11,569 nucleotides of DNA from Dehalococcoides mccartyi (GTDB lineage: Bacteria; Chloroflexota; Dehalococcoidia; UBA2979), in NCBI GenBank assembly GCA_945888895.1, contig CAMDAY010000048.1:1-11569 (forward strand), given 5' to 3'. The notes beneath the pieces were generated by a model that saw only the letters and a program-made list of their open reading frames with translations, did not search any database and was not told the DNA's origin. The position numbers were made by a program, and so were the translations under genes. Of this stretch, positions 1 through 8,306 are shown piece by piece. Numbering within the stretch: the first letter of the stretch is position 1; each line of letters opens with the position of its first letter.

Positions 1-2
1 TC

Positions 3-893
3 TTTCTGCCGACGGAGCAGTCGCTCCTCAGCGACGCCACGGCCGCCGACGACCGCACCTCCATCTTTGCGCGGTACAACGTGGCGGGCGTGCTCGCGGC
101 AGCGTTCGGCTCGCTGGGCGTCGCGCTGCCGGTGCTCCTCGCGCGGGCCGCCGGGTGGTCGCTGGTGGACGCGCAACGCCTGTCGTTCCTCGTCTATGCC
201 GCAGCGGGAGCGTTGCTGTTCTTCCTGTACGCGCCCCTGAAGGTCGAGGAGAACGCAGGCGTGCCGCAGCGCACGGCGCCACTGCGAAAGGCGCGCAAGG
301 CTGTCATCACGCTGGCCGCGCTCTTCAGCATCGACGCCTTCGGTGGCGGGTTCGTGGTGCATGCGCTGATCGCGCTGTGGCTGTTCCGCCGCTTCGACCT
401 CGACATCGAGACGACTGGCTCGATCTTCTTCGCGTTCAACGTGATGTCGGCGGCCTCGCAGTTCCTGTCGCCGTACGTCGCACGCCGAGTCGGGCTCATC
501 AACACGATCGTCCTGACGCAGGTGCCGGCCAACCTGCTGATGCTGCTCGCGGCCTTCATGCCAACCGCTCCGCTGGCCGTCGGCCTGATCATGATCCGCA
601 TGTTCCTGAACCAGATGGACCAGCCCGCCCGCCAGTCCTACACGATGGCGATCGTCCCGCCAGAGGAGCGCGCAGCCGCGGCGAGCTTCACCCACGTCCC
701 CCGGGGCCTTGCCGCCGCGCTGGCGCCGCTCCTCGTGGGGGCGCTCCTCACCGTCAGCTCGTTCGGGTGGCCGCTGATCCTCGGCAGCACGGTGAAGCTG
801 ATCTACGACGGCCTGCTGCTCTGGCAGTTCAGGGCACACCCCGCACCGGAGGAGATCGAGCGCCGCGCCGCAGCGGCCTCGACCGGCCGTTAA
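3..893 (+). CDS. MFS transporter, C-terminal part (5' end outside window)
   Basis: The reading frame is open from base 3, so the gene starts before the window; the GTG at base 81 is internal. 296 residues are visible, ending in TAA at 891-893. The first visible residues, LPTEQSLLSDATAADDRTSI followed by FARYN, look like a cytoplasmic loop between transmembrane helices of a major facilitator protein. Several hydrophobic helices follow, and a motif-A-like loop (YVARRVGLIN) lies near bases 473-502, with basic residues where a second-half MFS loop has them. The protein ends in a charged, Ala-rich cytoplasmic tail. MFS proteins are secondary transporters in the inner membrane; the substrate cannot be inferred here. 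It is followed after 85 bases by a DedA gene on the same strand, with no clear terminator between them. Confidence 0.85.
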   Translation, partial: FLPTEQSLLSDATAADDRTSIFARYNVAGVLAAAFGSLGVALPVLLARAAGWSLVDAQRLSFLVYAAAGALLFFLYAPLKVEENAGVPQRTAPLRKARKAVITLAALFSIDAFGGGFVVHALIALWLFRRFDLDIETTGSIFFAFNVMSAASQFLSPYVARRVGLINTIVLTQVPANLLMLLAAFMPTAPLAVGLIMIRMFLNQMDQPARQSYTMAIVPPEERAAAASFTHVPRGLAAALAPLLVGALLTVSSFGWPLILGSTVKLIYDGLLLWQFRAHPAPEEIERRAAAASTGR

Positions 894-978
894 CAACGTT
901 CGGGTGGCGACTCCGGCGGGGCCTCACCTACGCTAGTCCGAGCGCCGCGAGCGGCGTTCCCTGCGACCGGCGTGCGAG

Positions 979-1602
979 GTGCCCGTGCTGAGCCAGATCA
1001 CCGAGTGGGTTATCCGCGTCGTGGAGTCCCTCGGCTACGGCGGTGTCGCGTTCCTCGTGATGTTCGAGAACGTCTTCCCTCCGATCCCCTCCGAAGTCGT
1101 ACTGGCGCTGGCCGGGTTTGTCGCCAGCCGGGGGGATGCCTCACTACTGGGGATGATCGTCGCGTCGACGGTCGGATCGCTGCTGGGTGCGTACATCCTG
1201 TACGGGGTCGGTGCCGTGGTCGGCGCGGAGCGCTTGCAGGCCCTCGTCCGCCGTTACGGCTGGTGGGTGCGGATCACCGAGGCCGACCTGGAGACGGCGC
1301 ACCGCTGGTTTGATCGCTGGTCGACCACGGCGGTGCTGATCGGGCGCTGTGTCCCCCTCGTGCGGTCGCTCATCTCGATCCCCGCAGGGGTGGCGAGGAT
1401 GCCACTCCTGTCGTTCACGCTCTACACGACGGCCGGGAGCCTGGTGTGGAATGCGATCTTCGTGACCGCCGGCTACCTGCTCGGCGAACGGTGGGAAACC
1501 GTGCTGGGGTACGCCGACGTGCTGCAGAAGCTCACGCTGGCCACCATCGGCCTCGGGCTGCTCGTCCTCGCGTACTTCCTTGTGCGGCGGCGCTTCGCCT
1601 GA
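979..1602 (+). CDS. DedA family membrane protein (SNARE-associated/VTT domain)
   Basis: A 207-residue integral membrane protein of usual DedA length. The family signature FENVFPPIPSEVVLALAG lies at residues 29-46 with the conserved acidic residues E30 and E39. A glycine-rich stretch follows (G66, G70, G76, G78), then the GRCVPLVRSLISIPAG motif at 122-137 with the conserved R123, P126, R129 and PAG, then a C-terminal helix ending in RRRFA. DedA proteins are linked to membrane homeostasis, proton-motive-force maintenance and, in some members, flipping of undecaprenyl phosphate or phosphatidylethanolamine; which applies here is unknown. Start: GTG 979 gives MPVLSQ, but a second GTG at 985 has a GAGG at 976-979 five bases upstream and may be the true start (205 residues). 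The 265-base leader to the next gene argues that hppA is a separate unit. Confidence 0.93.
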   Translation: MPVLSQITEWVIRVVESLGYGGVAFLVMFENVFPPIPSEVVLALAGFVASRGDASLLGMIVASTVGSLLGAYILYGVGAVVGAERLQALVRRYGWWVRITEADLETAHRWFDRWSTTAVLIGRCVPLVRSLISIPAGVARMPLLSFTLYTTAGSLVWNAIFVTAGYLLGERWETVLGYADVLQKLTLATIGLGLLVLAYFLVRRRFA

Positions 1603-1624
1603 GTGCCGACGGCTGACCTCAGGC
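1597..1624 (+). terminator. Hairpin overlapping the DedA stop codon, possible weak terminator
   Basis: GCCTGAG (1597-1603, containing the TGA stop) pairs perfectly with CTCAGGC (1618-1624) around a 14-base loop. There is no T-run after it, so it would be at best a weak intrinsic terminator or a 3'-end stabilising hairpin. Pairing is seen; the role is inferred. Confidence 0.3.
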
Positions 1625-1867
1625 AGACCCGCCCGCGCACTGCCCCGCTCACTGGGGGGGCCACTCGCACCTGTCTCGAAACGCCCGTATCATCCGCCGG
1701 TCGAACCCGCAGGGGGCCGGACACGGCGATCGGTCCAGATCGTCGTGGATTCTGGCGATGCCAGTGACACGTCCGAGGGTGGATAACTCCTCGATGCGTG
1801 CCCCCTCTGCCGGATTCGCGCCAAGGCGCGGTGCTCGCCGTCGCTGGTGAACGACTTGGAGGGGTGG
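1603..1867 (+). promoter_or_regulatory. Leader and presumed promoter region of the pyrophosphatase gene
   Basis: 265 bases without a credible gene. It holds a run of seven G at 1654-1660 and an AT-richer TATCAT at 1688-1693, which could be a -10 box but has no good -35 at the right distance. Two mutually exclusive short hairpins follow: CCAGA 1735-1739 with TCTGG 1751-1755, and CTGGC 1752-1756 with GCCAG 1760-1764. That the promoter of hppA lies here is inferred from the gap; no single box is convincing, and I recognise no known riboswitch. Confidence 0.3.
1858..1862 (+). promoter_or_regulatory. Ribosome binding site fixing the hppA start at ATG 1868
   Basis: GGAGG sits five bases before ATG 1868. 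The longer in-frame start at GTG 1847 would put this site inside the coding sequence and has no comparable site of its own. The ATG also begins the protein directly before its first membrane helix, as is usual for this family. Confidence 0.75.
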
Positions 1868-4099
<2,232 letters not shown>

Positions 4100-4116
4100 C
4101 CTGCACCCTCGAGGTT

Positions 4117-4132
4117 ACCCGCTTCGGCGGGT
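4117..4132 (+). terminator. Short UUCG-loop hairpin after hppA
   Basis: ACCCGC (4117-4122) and GCGGGT (4127-4132) form a perfect 6-bp stem closed by the very stable TTCG tetraloop, 17 bases after the hppA stop. No T-run follows directly. It probably acts with the larger hairpin 23 bases downstream or protects the mRNA 3' end. Confidence 0.5.
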
Positions 4133-4154
4133 GGCCCCGCTGCTCGGACACACG

Positions 4155-4182
4155 GAAGGCCGCCCCTCGCGGGGCGGCCTTC
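4155..4182 (+). terminator. Strong rho-independent terminator of hppA
   Basis: GAAGGCCGCCCC (4155-4166) pairs perfectly with GGGGCGGCCTTC (4171-4182) over a four-base TCGC loop, a 12-bp GC-rich stem. It is followed by TTG; the A-rich start and T-rich end of the stem supply a partial U-tract. The position 55 bases after the hppA stop supports termination. The structure is nearly symmetrical, so it could also stop readthrough coming leftward from the hydrolase gene. Confidence 0.8.
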
Positions 4183-4410
4183 TTGCTGACTGTCACGGCC
4201 TGGATCGTTCCCACCAGCGACTCAGGCGAGCGAACCGCCAGTGGGATCGACGCTGCACGTCAGCTCAGGCGACGCCTCGATCTGCGCGTCAGGATCGGGT
4301 GCGCGAGGGAGAGATCGACGACGCCGGACAGCGGGCCCTCCACATTGCCGAAGCGGAGGTCTGCGCTGACTGCGATGGCACTGCAATGCTGCGGCCGCGC
4401 TGCTGGAGGC
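4183..4410. other. Gap between convergent genes, no feature seen
   Basis: Together with the terminators this completes the 311-base gap between the ends of hppA (+) and the phosphotriesterase-family gene (-). I see no ribosome binding site with a plausible small gene, no tRNA-like fold and no strong hairpin. It may contain the 3' untranslated end of the leftward transcript. Confidence 0.5.
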
Positions 4411-5382
4411 CTAGGCGCGCCTCATGGCGGCTGCAGCCTCGAAGGTGCGGCGCACGGAGCGCTGCGTCATGCCCGCGATCTGCTCGTCGGACAGGCCGTT
4501 GGCGCGCAGCCACGGCACCTCGTGGTTTGGGACGTACGTCCAGCAGTCGAGGATCGTCGGGCGGTTCATGCCGAACCGCTGGTACGGCGATCCGTCGTGT
4601 CCCAGGCTCACCTGGTCGCCATAGCCCGCCGCCACGAGCGCCGAGGCCAGCGCAGCGCGCCGCTCGTTCTCCTCGGCGGGCCGGACCCCGCCGTAGCGGT
4701 CGAAACCGAGGTTCGCGCCCCGCCCGGCGATGCGCGTCAGGTAGCCGAGATCCGTCGAGTCGTTCGAGTGGCCGATCGTGACCGCCGCGAGGTCGAGGCC
4801 TTCGTCCTCGAAGATGTCGAGGAGCGGCGTGCCCAGCTCGTCGGCAGCAAGGGTATGGCAGGAGATCGGGACGCCCGCCGCCTTCGCGGCACGCGCCGCG
4901 CCTCGTGCGCACCGCTCGAGCGCTGCACGCGGCGAGTACGGGCCTTCGTCCATACGGTACTCGAGATCCCACGCGAGCTTGATGATGCCGGCCCGGATGT
5001 CGGTGCCCTCGATCCCGTCGTTGATTTCGCCAAGCATGAATTCCGCGATCTCGTCCGGATCGCGCAACAGGAAGTACGCGGGCACCCAGCGGTAGACCCC
5101 AGTCGCGCACACGATGTTCACGCCGGTGTTCGCGTCGGCGACGCGCTGCAGCAGCCGCACCTGCCGCCCCAGGTCCATCGTCGTGAGGTCGATGATCGAC
5201 CGAACCCCGGCGGCCTTCGCCAGCGCGATCGCCTGGAGGTTGAGCGCATAGGCCTCGTCCTCGTTGTAGATCGAGGGGATACGGTCCATTGCCGCGCCGC
5301 CGACCGTCAGGTGCTCGTGCGAGAGCGTGAAGCCGAGGTCATCGACCTCGATGGGGCCACGGATCGTCTGTACCTTCGTCAC
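4411..5382 (-). CDS. Phosphotriesterase-family binuclear metallohydrolase (lactonase/esterase-like)
   Basis: A 323-residue amidohydrolase-superfamily TIM-barrel enzyme, usual length for the family. All metal ligands are visible: the HxH pair H22 and H24 (SHEH), the bridging lysine K135 (IIKLAW; carboxylated in characterised members), H176 (SCHT), H205 (TIGHSND) and D263 (GHDGSP). The family segments TGVY (94-97) and FDRYG (227-231) are also present. No signal peptide, so a cytoplasmic enzyme. The family covers organophosphate hydrolases, quorum-signal and other lactonases and carboxylesterases; the loops that choose between these cannot be read with confidence, though lactone or ester hydrolysis is more likely than organophosphate hydrolysis. 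GTG start at 5382, with a purine-rich AGAAGAG just upstream. It is downstream of an SDR gene on the same strand, 116 bases away, and probably cotranscribed with it. Confidence 0.9.
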   Translation of the reverse strand: MTKVQTIRGPIEVDDLGFTLSHEHLTVGGAAMDRIPSIYNEDEAYALNLQAIALAKAAGVRSIIDLTTMDLGRQVRLLQRVADANTGVNIVCATGVYRWVPAYFLLRDPDEIAEFMLGEINDGIEGTDIRAGIIKLAWDLEYRMDEGPYSPRAALERCARGAARAAKAAGVPISCHTLAADELGTPLLDIFEDEGLDLAAVTIGHSNDSTDLGYLTRIAGRGANLGFDRYGGVRPAEENERRAALASALVAAGYGDQVSLGHDGSPYQRFGMNRPTILDCWTYVPNHEVPWLRANGLSDEQIAGMTQRSVRRTFEAAAAMRRA

Positions 5383-5410
5383 AGGAGCTCTTCTCTTTCC
5401 GTTTCAGGGC

Positions 5411-5463
5411 TCATGCCGGGAATACCCGGCTGGACTGCGGATCACGCCGGGATACCCGGCTGG
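5411..5463. repeat. Two near-identical tandem hairpins between the SDR and hydrolase genes
   Basis: Two direct copies of a 22-23 base unit lie at 5411-5433 and 5442-5463, separated by 8 bases; they differ by one substitution (T/C) and one inserted A. Each copy is itself a palindrome: GCCGGG-AATA-CCCGGC at 5415-5430 and GCCGGG-ATA-CCCGGC at 5446-5460. A third, unrelated hairpin (CCTTCG 5475-5480 with CGAAGG 5488-5493) lies just after the SDR stop. All three lie in the 116-base gap between the two leftward genes. They may stabilise or attenuate the SDR transcript, set the ratio of the two products, or be binding sites for a dimeric protein. Confidence 0.75.
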
Positions 5464-5498
5464 CCCGATCTCGACCTTCGGGCCCCTCGAAGGGACGG

Positions 5499-6260
5499 CT
5501 AGGCCAGCGCGCCGCCGTCGGCGAGAATCGTCGCGCCGGTAATGTACGAGGATGCCGGGCTGGCGAAGTACACGGCCGCGCCCGCCATCTCCTCGGGCGT
5601 ACCGATGCGGTTGAGGCCTTTGCCGCCCAGGTCGCCGCCGGTGGGCTTGTCCCAGAGCGCGCGGGAGAACTCCGTCTGGATCACGCCCGGTGCGATGGCG
5701 TTCACGCGAATGCCATCGGAACCCCACTCGCTCGCGAGGACCCGCGTGAGCATGAGCAGGGCCGCCTTCGACACGCTGTACCCGCCGAGTCCGGTGCCGG
5801 CGCGGAGGCCACCGGTGGAGGAGATCATCACGATGCTCCCACCGTTCCCCTGCTCCACCATCACCTCGCGCACCATCTTGCTCAGGAAGAATACGGACTT
5901 CAGGTTCGTGTTGAAGACTGCGTCCCACGCGCGCTCATCGATGTTCGCGATCGGGCCGTAGGTCGGGTTGGTGCCAGCGTTGTTGATCAGGATGTCGATG
6001 CTGCCGAAGGTGCTCTTCGTCTCGGCGACCAGGTTGGTCAGGCTGTCGTTCTCGCGCACATTGGTGACGATGCCGTGGCCCTTGCCGCCCGCGGCATTGA
6101 CCGCCTCGACGGCCTCGGCGAGCGACTCCGGTTTGCGCGCGCCGATGACGACGTTCGCGCCTGCCTCGCCCAGTCCGATGGCGATCGCGCGGCCGATGCC
6201 GCGGCTGCCGCCGGTGACGATCGCGGTCTTGCCGGCCAGTGAGAAATCGACGATGGGCAA
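5499..6260 (-). CDS. SDR-family NADP(H)-dependent oxidoreductase
   Basis: A 253-residue classical short-chain dehydrogenase/reductase, full length. The Rossmann motif TGGSRGIG is at 16-23 and the structural NNAG at 93-96. The catalytic tetrad is N119, S148, Y161 and K165 (YSVSK). The dinucleotide-specific loop carries R20 and R42 (GARK) with no acidic residue at the end of the second strand, which favours NADP(H). The C-terminal half has the NAIAPG motif and ends in ILADGG, as in FabG-like dehydrogenases. Substrate unknown; this subgroup oxidises or reduces secondary alcohols, 3-hydroxyacyl groups or sugars. The start must be TTG 6260: an in-frame TAA lies two codons upstream, and GGAG stands six bases before the TTG. 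It is the first gene of a leftward pair with the hydrolase and is divergent from the NIPSNAP gene. Confidence 0.93.
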   Translation of the reverse strand: MPIVDFSLAGKTAIVTGGSRGIGRAIAIGLGEAGANVVIGARKPESLAEAVEAVNAAGGKGHGIVTNVRENDSLTNLVAETKSTFGSIDILINNAGTNPTYGPIANIDERAWDAVFNTNLKSVFFLSKMVREVMVEQGNGGSIVMISSTGGLRAGTGLGGYSVSKAALLMLTRVLASEWGSDGIRVNAIAPGVIQTEFSRALWDKPTGGDLGGKGLNRIGTPEEMAGAAVYFASPASSYITGATILADGGALA

Positions 6261-6328
6261 CGCTTACTCCCTACAGGGCCGCGATCTTCGGTGCGCGGAT
6301 TCCGGGGTGGATGCTACCTGATCTCTGT

Positions 6329-6364
6329 CGCGAGATCGCGCGTCCGCGCCGGGCGCGAGATCGC
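6329..6364. promoter_or_regulatory. 11-base direct repeat in the divergent promoter region
   Basis: CGCGAGATCGC occurs at 6329-6339 and again at 6354-6364, 25 bases start to start, inside the 204-base gap between the divergent SDR and NIPSNAP genes. The spacing is about two and a half helical turns. It could be a paired binding site for a regulator controlling both units; the repeat is seen, the role is a guess, and no regulator gene is in the window. Confidence 0.3.
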
Positions 6365-6390
6365 CTGCCTCGAGGCTCCCGGCCCGCGTC

Positions 6391-6418
6391 TTGTATGGCT
6401 CGGCGGGGCGTGTACTGT
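6391..6418 (+). promoter_or_regulatory. Candidate sigma-70-type promoter for the NIPSNAP gene
   Basis: TTGTAT (6391-6396) and TACTGT (6413-6418) are separated by 16 bases and stand out as AT-richer in a very GC-rich gap. Each box matches the consensus at three of six positions, so this is weak. It would leave a leader of about 40 bases before ATG 6465. Confidence 0.25.
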
Positions 6419-6464
6419 GGCGGCAGCGCGCCACCCGGACGCGCGTGCTGCGGAGGGACGACCG

Positions 6465-6791
6465 ATGATCTACGAACTGCGCTCCTACATCGTCAACGAG
6501 GGCAAGATGCCGCTGCTGAAGGCGCGCTTCGGCAACGTGACGATGAAGTTCTTCGAGAAGCACGGGATCAAGAGCGTCGGCTACTGGACGAACGCCATCG
6601 GTGGCCGGAGCGACGAGTTCCTGTACATGCTGGCGTACGAGGACATGGGTCACCGTGAGCGTGCGTGGCAGGCGTTCCAGGACGACCCGGACTGGCAGAA
6701 GGCGCGCGCGGACTCACAGGTGGACGGCGCGTTCGTGCACTACGTAGAGAACCGCTTCCTGACCCCGACGGACTACTCGCCGCTGAAGTAG
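6465..6791 (+). CDS. NIPSNAP domain protein
   Basis: A 108-residue protein that is a single NIPSNAP-type ferredoxin-like (dimeric alpha-beta barrel) domain. The opening MIYELRSYIVNEGKM, the FFEKHGIKSVGYW segment, the central FLYMLAYEDM strand and a C-terminal VENRFLTPTDYSPLK are the usual landmarks. ATG 6465 is chosen because GGAGG at 6452-6456 lies eight bases upstream and because the domain begins at this Met. The same frame is open upstream to an ATG at 6291, but those codons look non-coding and overlap the promoter region. The molecular function of bacterial NIPSNAP proteins is poorly defined; they often sit beside catabolic oxidoreductases, as here beside an SDR and a hydroxyacid dehydrogenase. 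It is soluble and has no signal peptide. Confidence 0.9.
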   Translation: MIYELRSYIVNEGKMPLLKARFGNVTMKFFEKHGIKSVGYWTNAIGGRSDEFLYMLAYEDMGHRERAWQAFQDDPDWQKARADSQVDGAFVHYVENRFLTPTDYSPLK

Positions 6792-6825
6792 GCCGATCGA
6801 GGCAGGAGCGGCGTTGCCGGACGGG

Positions 6826-6861
6826 CCCTCACCCCAACCCTCTCCCCAAATGGGGAGAGGG
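6826..6861. repeat. Dispersed palindromic intergenic repeat (NPLP-type)
   Basis: A pyrimidine-rich lead CCCTCACCCCAA (6826-6837) runs into a perfect 10-bp hairpin, CCCTCTCCCC (6838-6847) with GGGGAGAGGG (6852-6861), loop AAAT. Sequences of this kind are common dispersed intergenic repeats in GC-rich bacterial genomes; when wrongly translated they give peptides such as PHPNPLPKWGEG, as one frame does here. It sits between the NIPSNAP and dehydrogenase genes and may act as a weak terminator. Related but more diverged hairpins form the ends of the unit at 8009-8254. Confidence 0.7.
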
Positions 6862-6907
6862 GGTCGATCCGCTAGAGCCTGAGCGCAGGAACGGCGAATA
6901 TCGAGGC

Positions 6908-7930
6908 ATGCCGATCAACGTCGTCGCCGTCTACGACCTCGCACCGGAGTTCGTCGCTCAGATCGAGGCGGTCGACTCGAGCGTGCGCGTACGCACCGTC
7001 GGTGCCGGGACGCGCGAGGCGTTCGGGCGGCTCCCCTACCCCAGCGAGCTGACGAACGCGGCCGATCCCGCGGAGATCGAGGCGGCGATCCGCGACGCCG
7101 AGGTGATCTTCGGGCCGTGGGCGGGACCGCTCCCCGGCCTCGACGTGCGAACGGCGGCTCCACACCTTCGCTGGGTGCAGTCACCGATCGTGGGCTACGA
7201 GCGCGTGAAACCGGACCTCATCGGCGACGTGCAGTTCACCAACATCGGCGAGATGTCGTCAGCGCCGATCGCGGAGTGGGTGCTTGGATGCATCCTGATG
7301 TTCGCGAAGGGCTGGCCCGCCGCGGGCGTCGATCAGCGCGCGCACCGCTGGACGCGCTACATGCCCCGTGAGGTCGCCGGCTCGACGGTCGGCATCGTGG
7401 GGCTCGGCAGCATCGGCGGCGAGGTGGCGAAACGCGCGCGCGCCCTCGGCTGCCGCGTGATCGGGATGCGCCGATCGTTCGGCGCGGGCACCTCGCACCC
7501 GCTGGTAGACGTGGCGCTCCCGCCTGACCGCCTGCACGAACTGCTCGCGGCGAGCGATTATGTCGTGCTCACCGCTCCCCTGACGGCGCAGACCCGCGGC
7601 ATCATCGACGCCGCCGCCCTCGCCGCGATGCGCACGGACGCCGTGCTGCTCAACGTCGGGCGAGGCCCCCTGGTCGACGAGCCCGCGCTGATCGAGGCGC
7701 TCCGAGAGCACCGCATCGCGGGCGCCGCGCTGGACGTGTTCAGCCGTGAGCCGCTGCCCGCCGACTCACCGCTGTGGGACCTCGACAACATCGTCATGAC
7801 GCCGCACATCGCGGCGGGCACGGACCGCTACTACGAGCGGGCGACGGACATCTTCTGCGCGAACCTGCGCCGCTACATCGCCGGCGAGCCGCTCGAGTTC
7901 CTCGTCGACCCACGCGCAACGCAGGGGTAG
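6908..7930 (+). CDS. D-isomer specific 2-hydroxyacid dehydrogenase
   Basis: A 340-residue cytoplasmic oxidoreductase of the D-2-hydroxyacid dehydrogenase family, full length, interconverting 2-oxo acids and (R)-2-hydroxy acids. The Rossmann motif GLGSIG spans 165-170. R188 and R189 after the second strand suggest NADP(H) preference, as in glyoxylate/hydroxypyruvate reductases. The catalytic triad is R252 (NVGRGPLVDE), E281 (SREPLP) and H300 (TPHIAA). The N-terminal flavodoxin-like domain is divergent, so the substrate (glyoxylate, hydroxypyruvate or another 2-oxo acid) cannot be named. ATG 6908 fits the start of the fold; the ribosome binding site is poor, with GAGG only one base before the ATG. 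The frame is open further upstream, but that part runs through the palindromic repeat and the NIPSNAP gene in another frame, so it is not used. Confidence 0.92.
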   Translation: MPINVVAVYDLAPEFVAQIEAVDSSVRVRTVGAGTREAFGRLPYPSELTNAADPAEIEAAIRDAEVIFGPWAGPLPGLDVRTAAPHLRWVQSPIVGYERVKPDLIGDVQFTNIGEMSSAPIAEWVLGCILMFAKGWPAAGVDQRAHRWTRYMPREVAGSTVGIVGLGSIGGEVAKRARALGCRVIGMRRSFGAGTSHPLVDVALPPDRLHELLAASDYVVLTAPLTAQTRGIIDAAALAAMRTDAVLLNVGRGPLVDEPALIEALREHRIAGAALDVFSREPLPADSPLWDLDNIVMTPHIAAGTDRYYERATDIFCANLRRYIAGEPLEFLVDPRATQG

Positions 7931-7956
7931 CCACCTCGACAGGTGGAGGTGGCTAC
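7927..7956 (+). terminator. Hairpin at the dehydrogenase stop codon with a competing fold
   Basis: GTAGCCACCTC (7927-7937, containing the TAG stop) pairs perfectly with GAGGTGGCTAC (7946-7956) over an 8-base loop. The same bases can instead form a smaller hairpin, CCACCT 7931-7936 with AGGTGG 7941-7946, loop CGAC. No T-run follows. It is likely a transcript 3'-end or terminator-like structure. Confidence 0.5.
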
Positions 7957-8008
7957 GGCGAGCCGGGGCACGGGCCGGACGTACGGGCGACACAACGAGG
8001 CCCGTGAT

Positions 8009-8254
8009 GTGGCAACGTGGGGCGGCCCATCCCCCCTGCCCCCTTCCCTGCGCGGGAAGGGGGATGAATGGCGAGGGCTTCGCCCTCGCGCTCCCGATCC
8101 GGATTGTGCGGCGTCGCGCACGCTCAGATATCGCTTCTAGAAACACACGATTCCGCCGGGAGTGTGAGGGGCGCAGCTCCTCACAGTCGGTTCTCGCTTT
8201 TCTGAACCCCTCCCGCGCCGGTAGAGGGAGGGTTGGGCCGTCCCGCGCTGCCAC
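8009..8254. repeat. Inverted-repeat-bounded unit of about 246 bp, MITE-like
   Basis: The ends 8009-8029 and 8234-8254 are inverted copies matching at 18 of 21 positions without gaps; the three differences are all transitions. Both begin GTGGCA and end CGGCCCA. Next to each end is a pyrimidine-rich hairpin: CCCCCTTCCC 8039-8048 with GGGAAGGGGG 8054-8063 on the left, and the facing AACCCCTCCC 8205-8214 with GGGAGGGTT 8226-8234 (one bulge) on the right. Inside lie GCGAGGGC 8071-8078 with GCCCTCGC 8082-8089, ATCCGGAT 8097-8104, TTCTAGAA 8135-8142, and TGTGAGG 8163-8169 with CCTCACA 8179-8185. There is no gene inside. I see no clear target duplication, so transposition is not shown; two facing dispersed repeats with an old spacer would look similar. 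Confidence 0.6.
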
Positions 8255-8306
8255 CTCGATGCCCCTCGCCAAGTCGAGTGCGCAACCGTTCCATCCGCTC
8301 CCACGA

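Noticed and set aside
1847..1867. Upstream GTG start for the pyrophosphatase
   Set aside because: It would place the clear GGAGG site (1858-1862) inside the gene and has no site of its own; ATG 1868 is better supported.
5411..5463. Start of a CRISPR array
   Set aside because: Only two repeat units, an 8-base spacer, and no cas gene nearby.
4183..5502. Long + strand open frame (439 codons) opposite the hydrolase gene
   Set aside because: It is an antisense shadow of a well-supported gene, common in GC-rich DNA, with no recognisable domain.
6291..6464. N-terminal extension of the NIPSNAP protein
   Set aside because: Atypical composition, lies over the promoter region, and the domain and ribosome binding site both point to ATG 6465.
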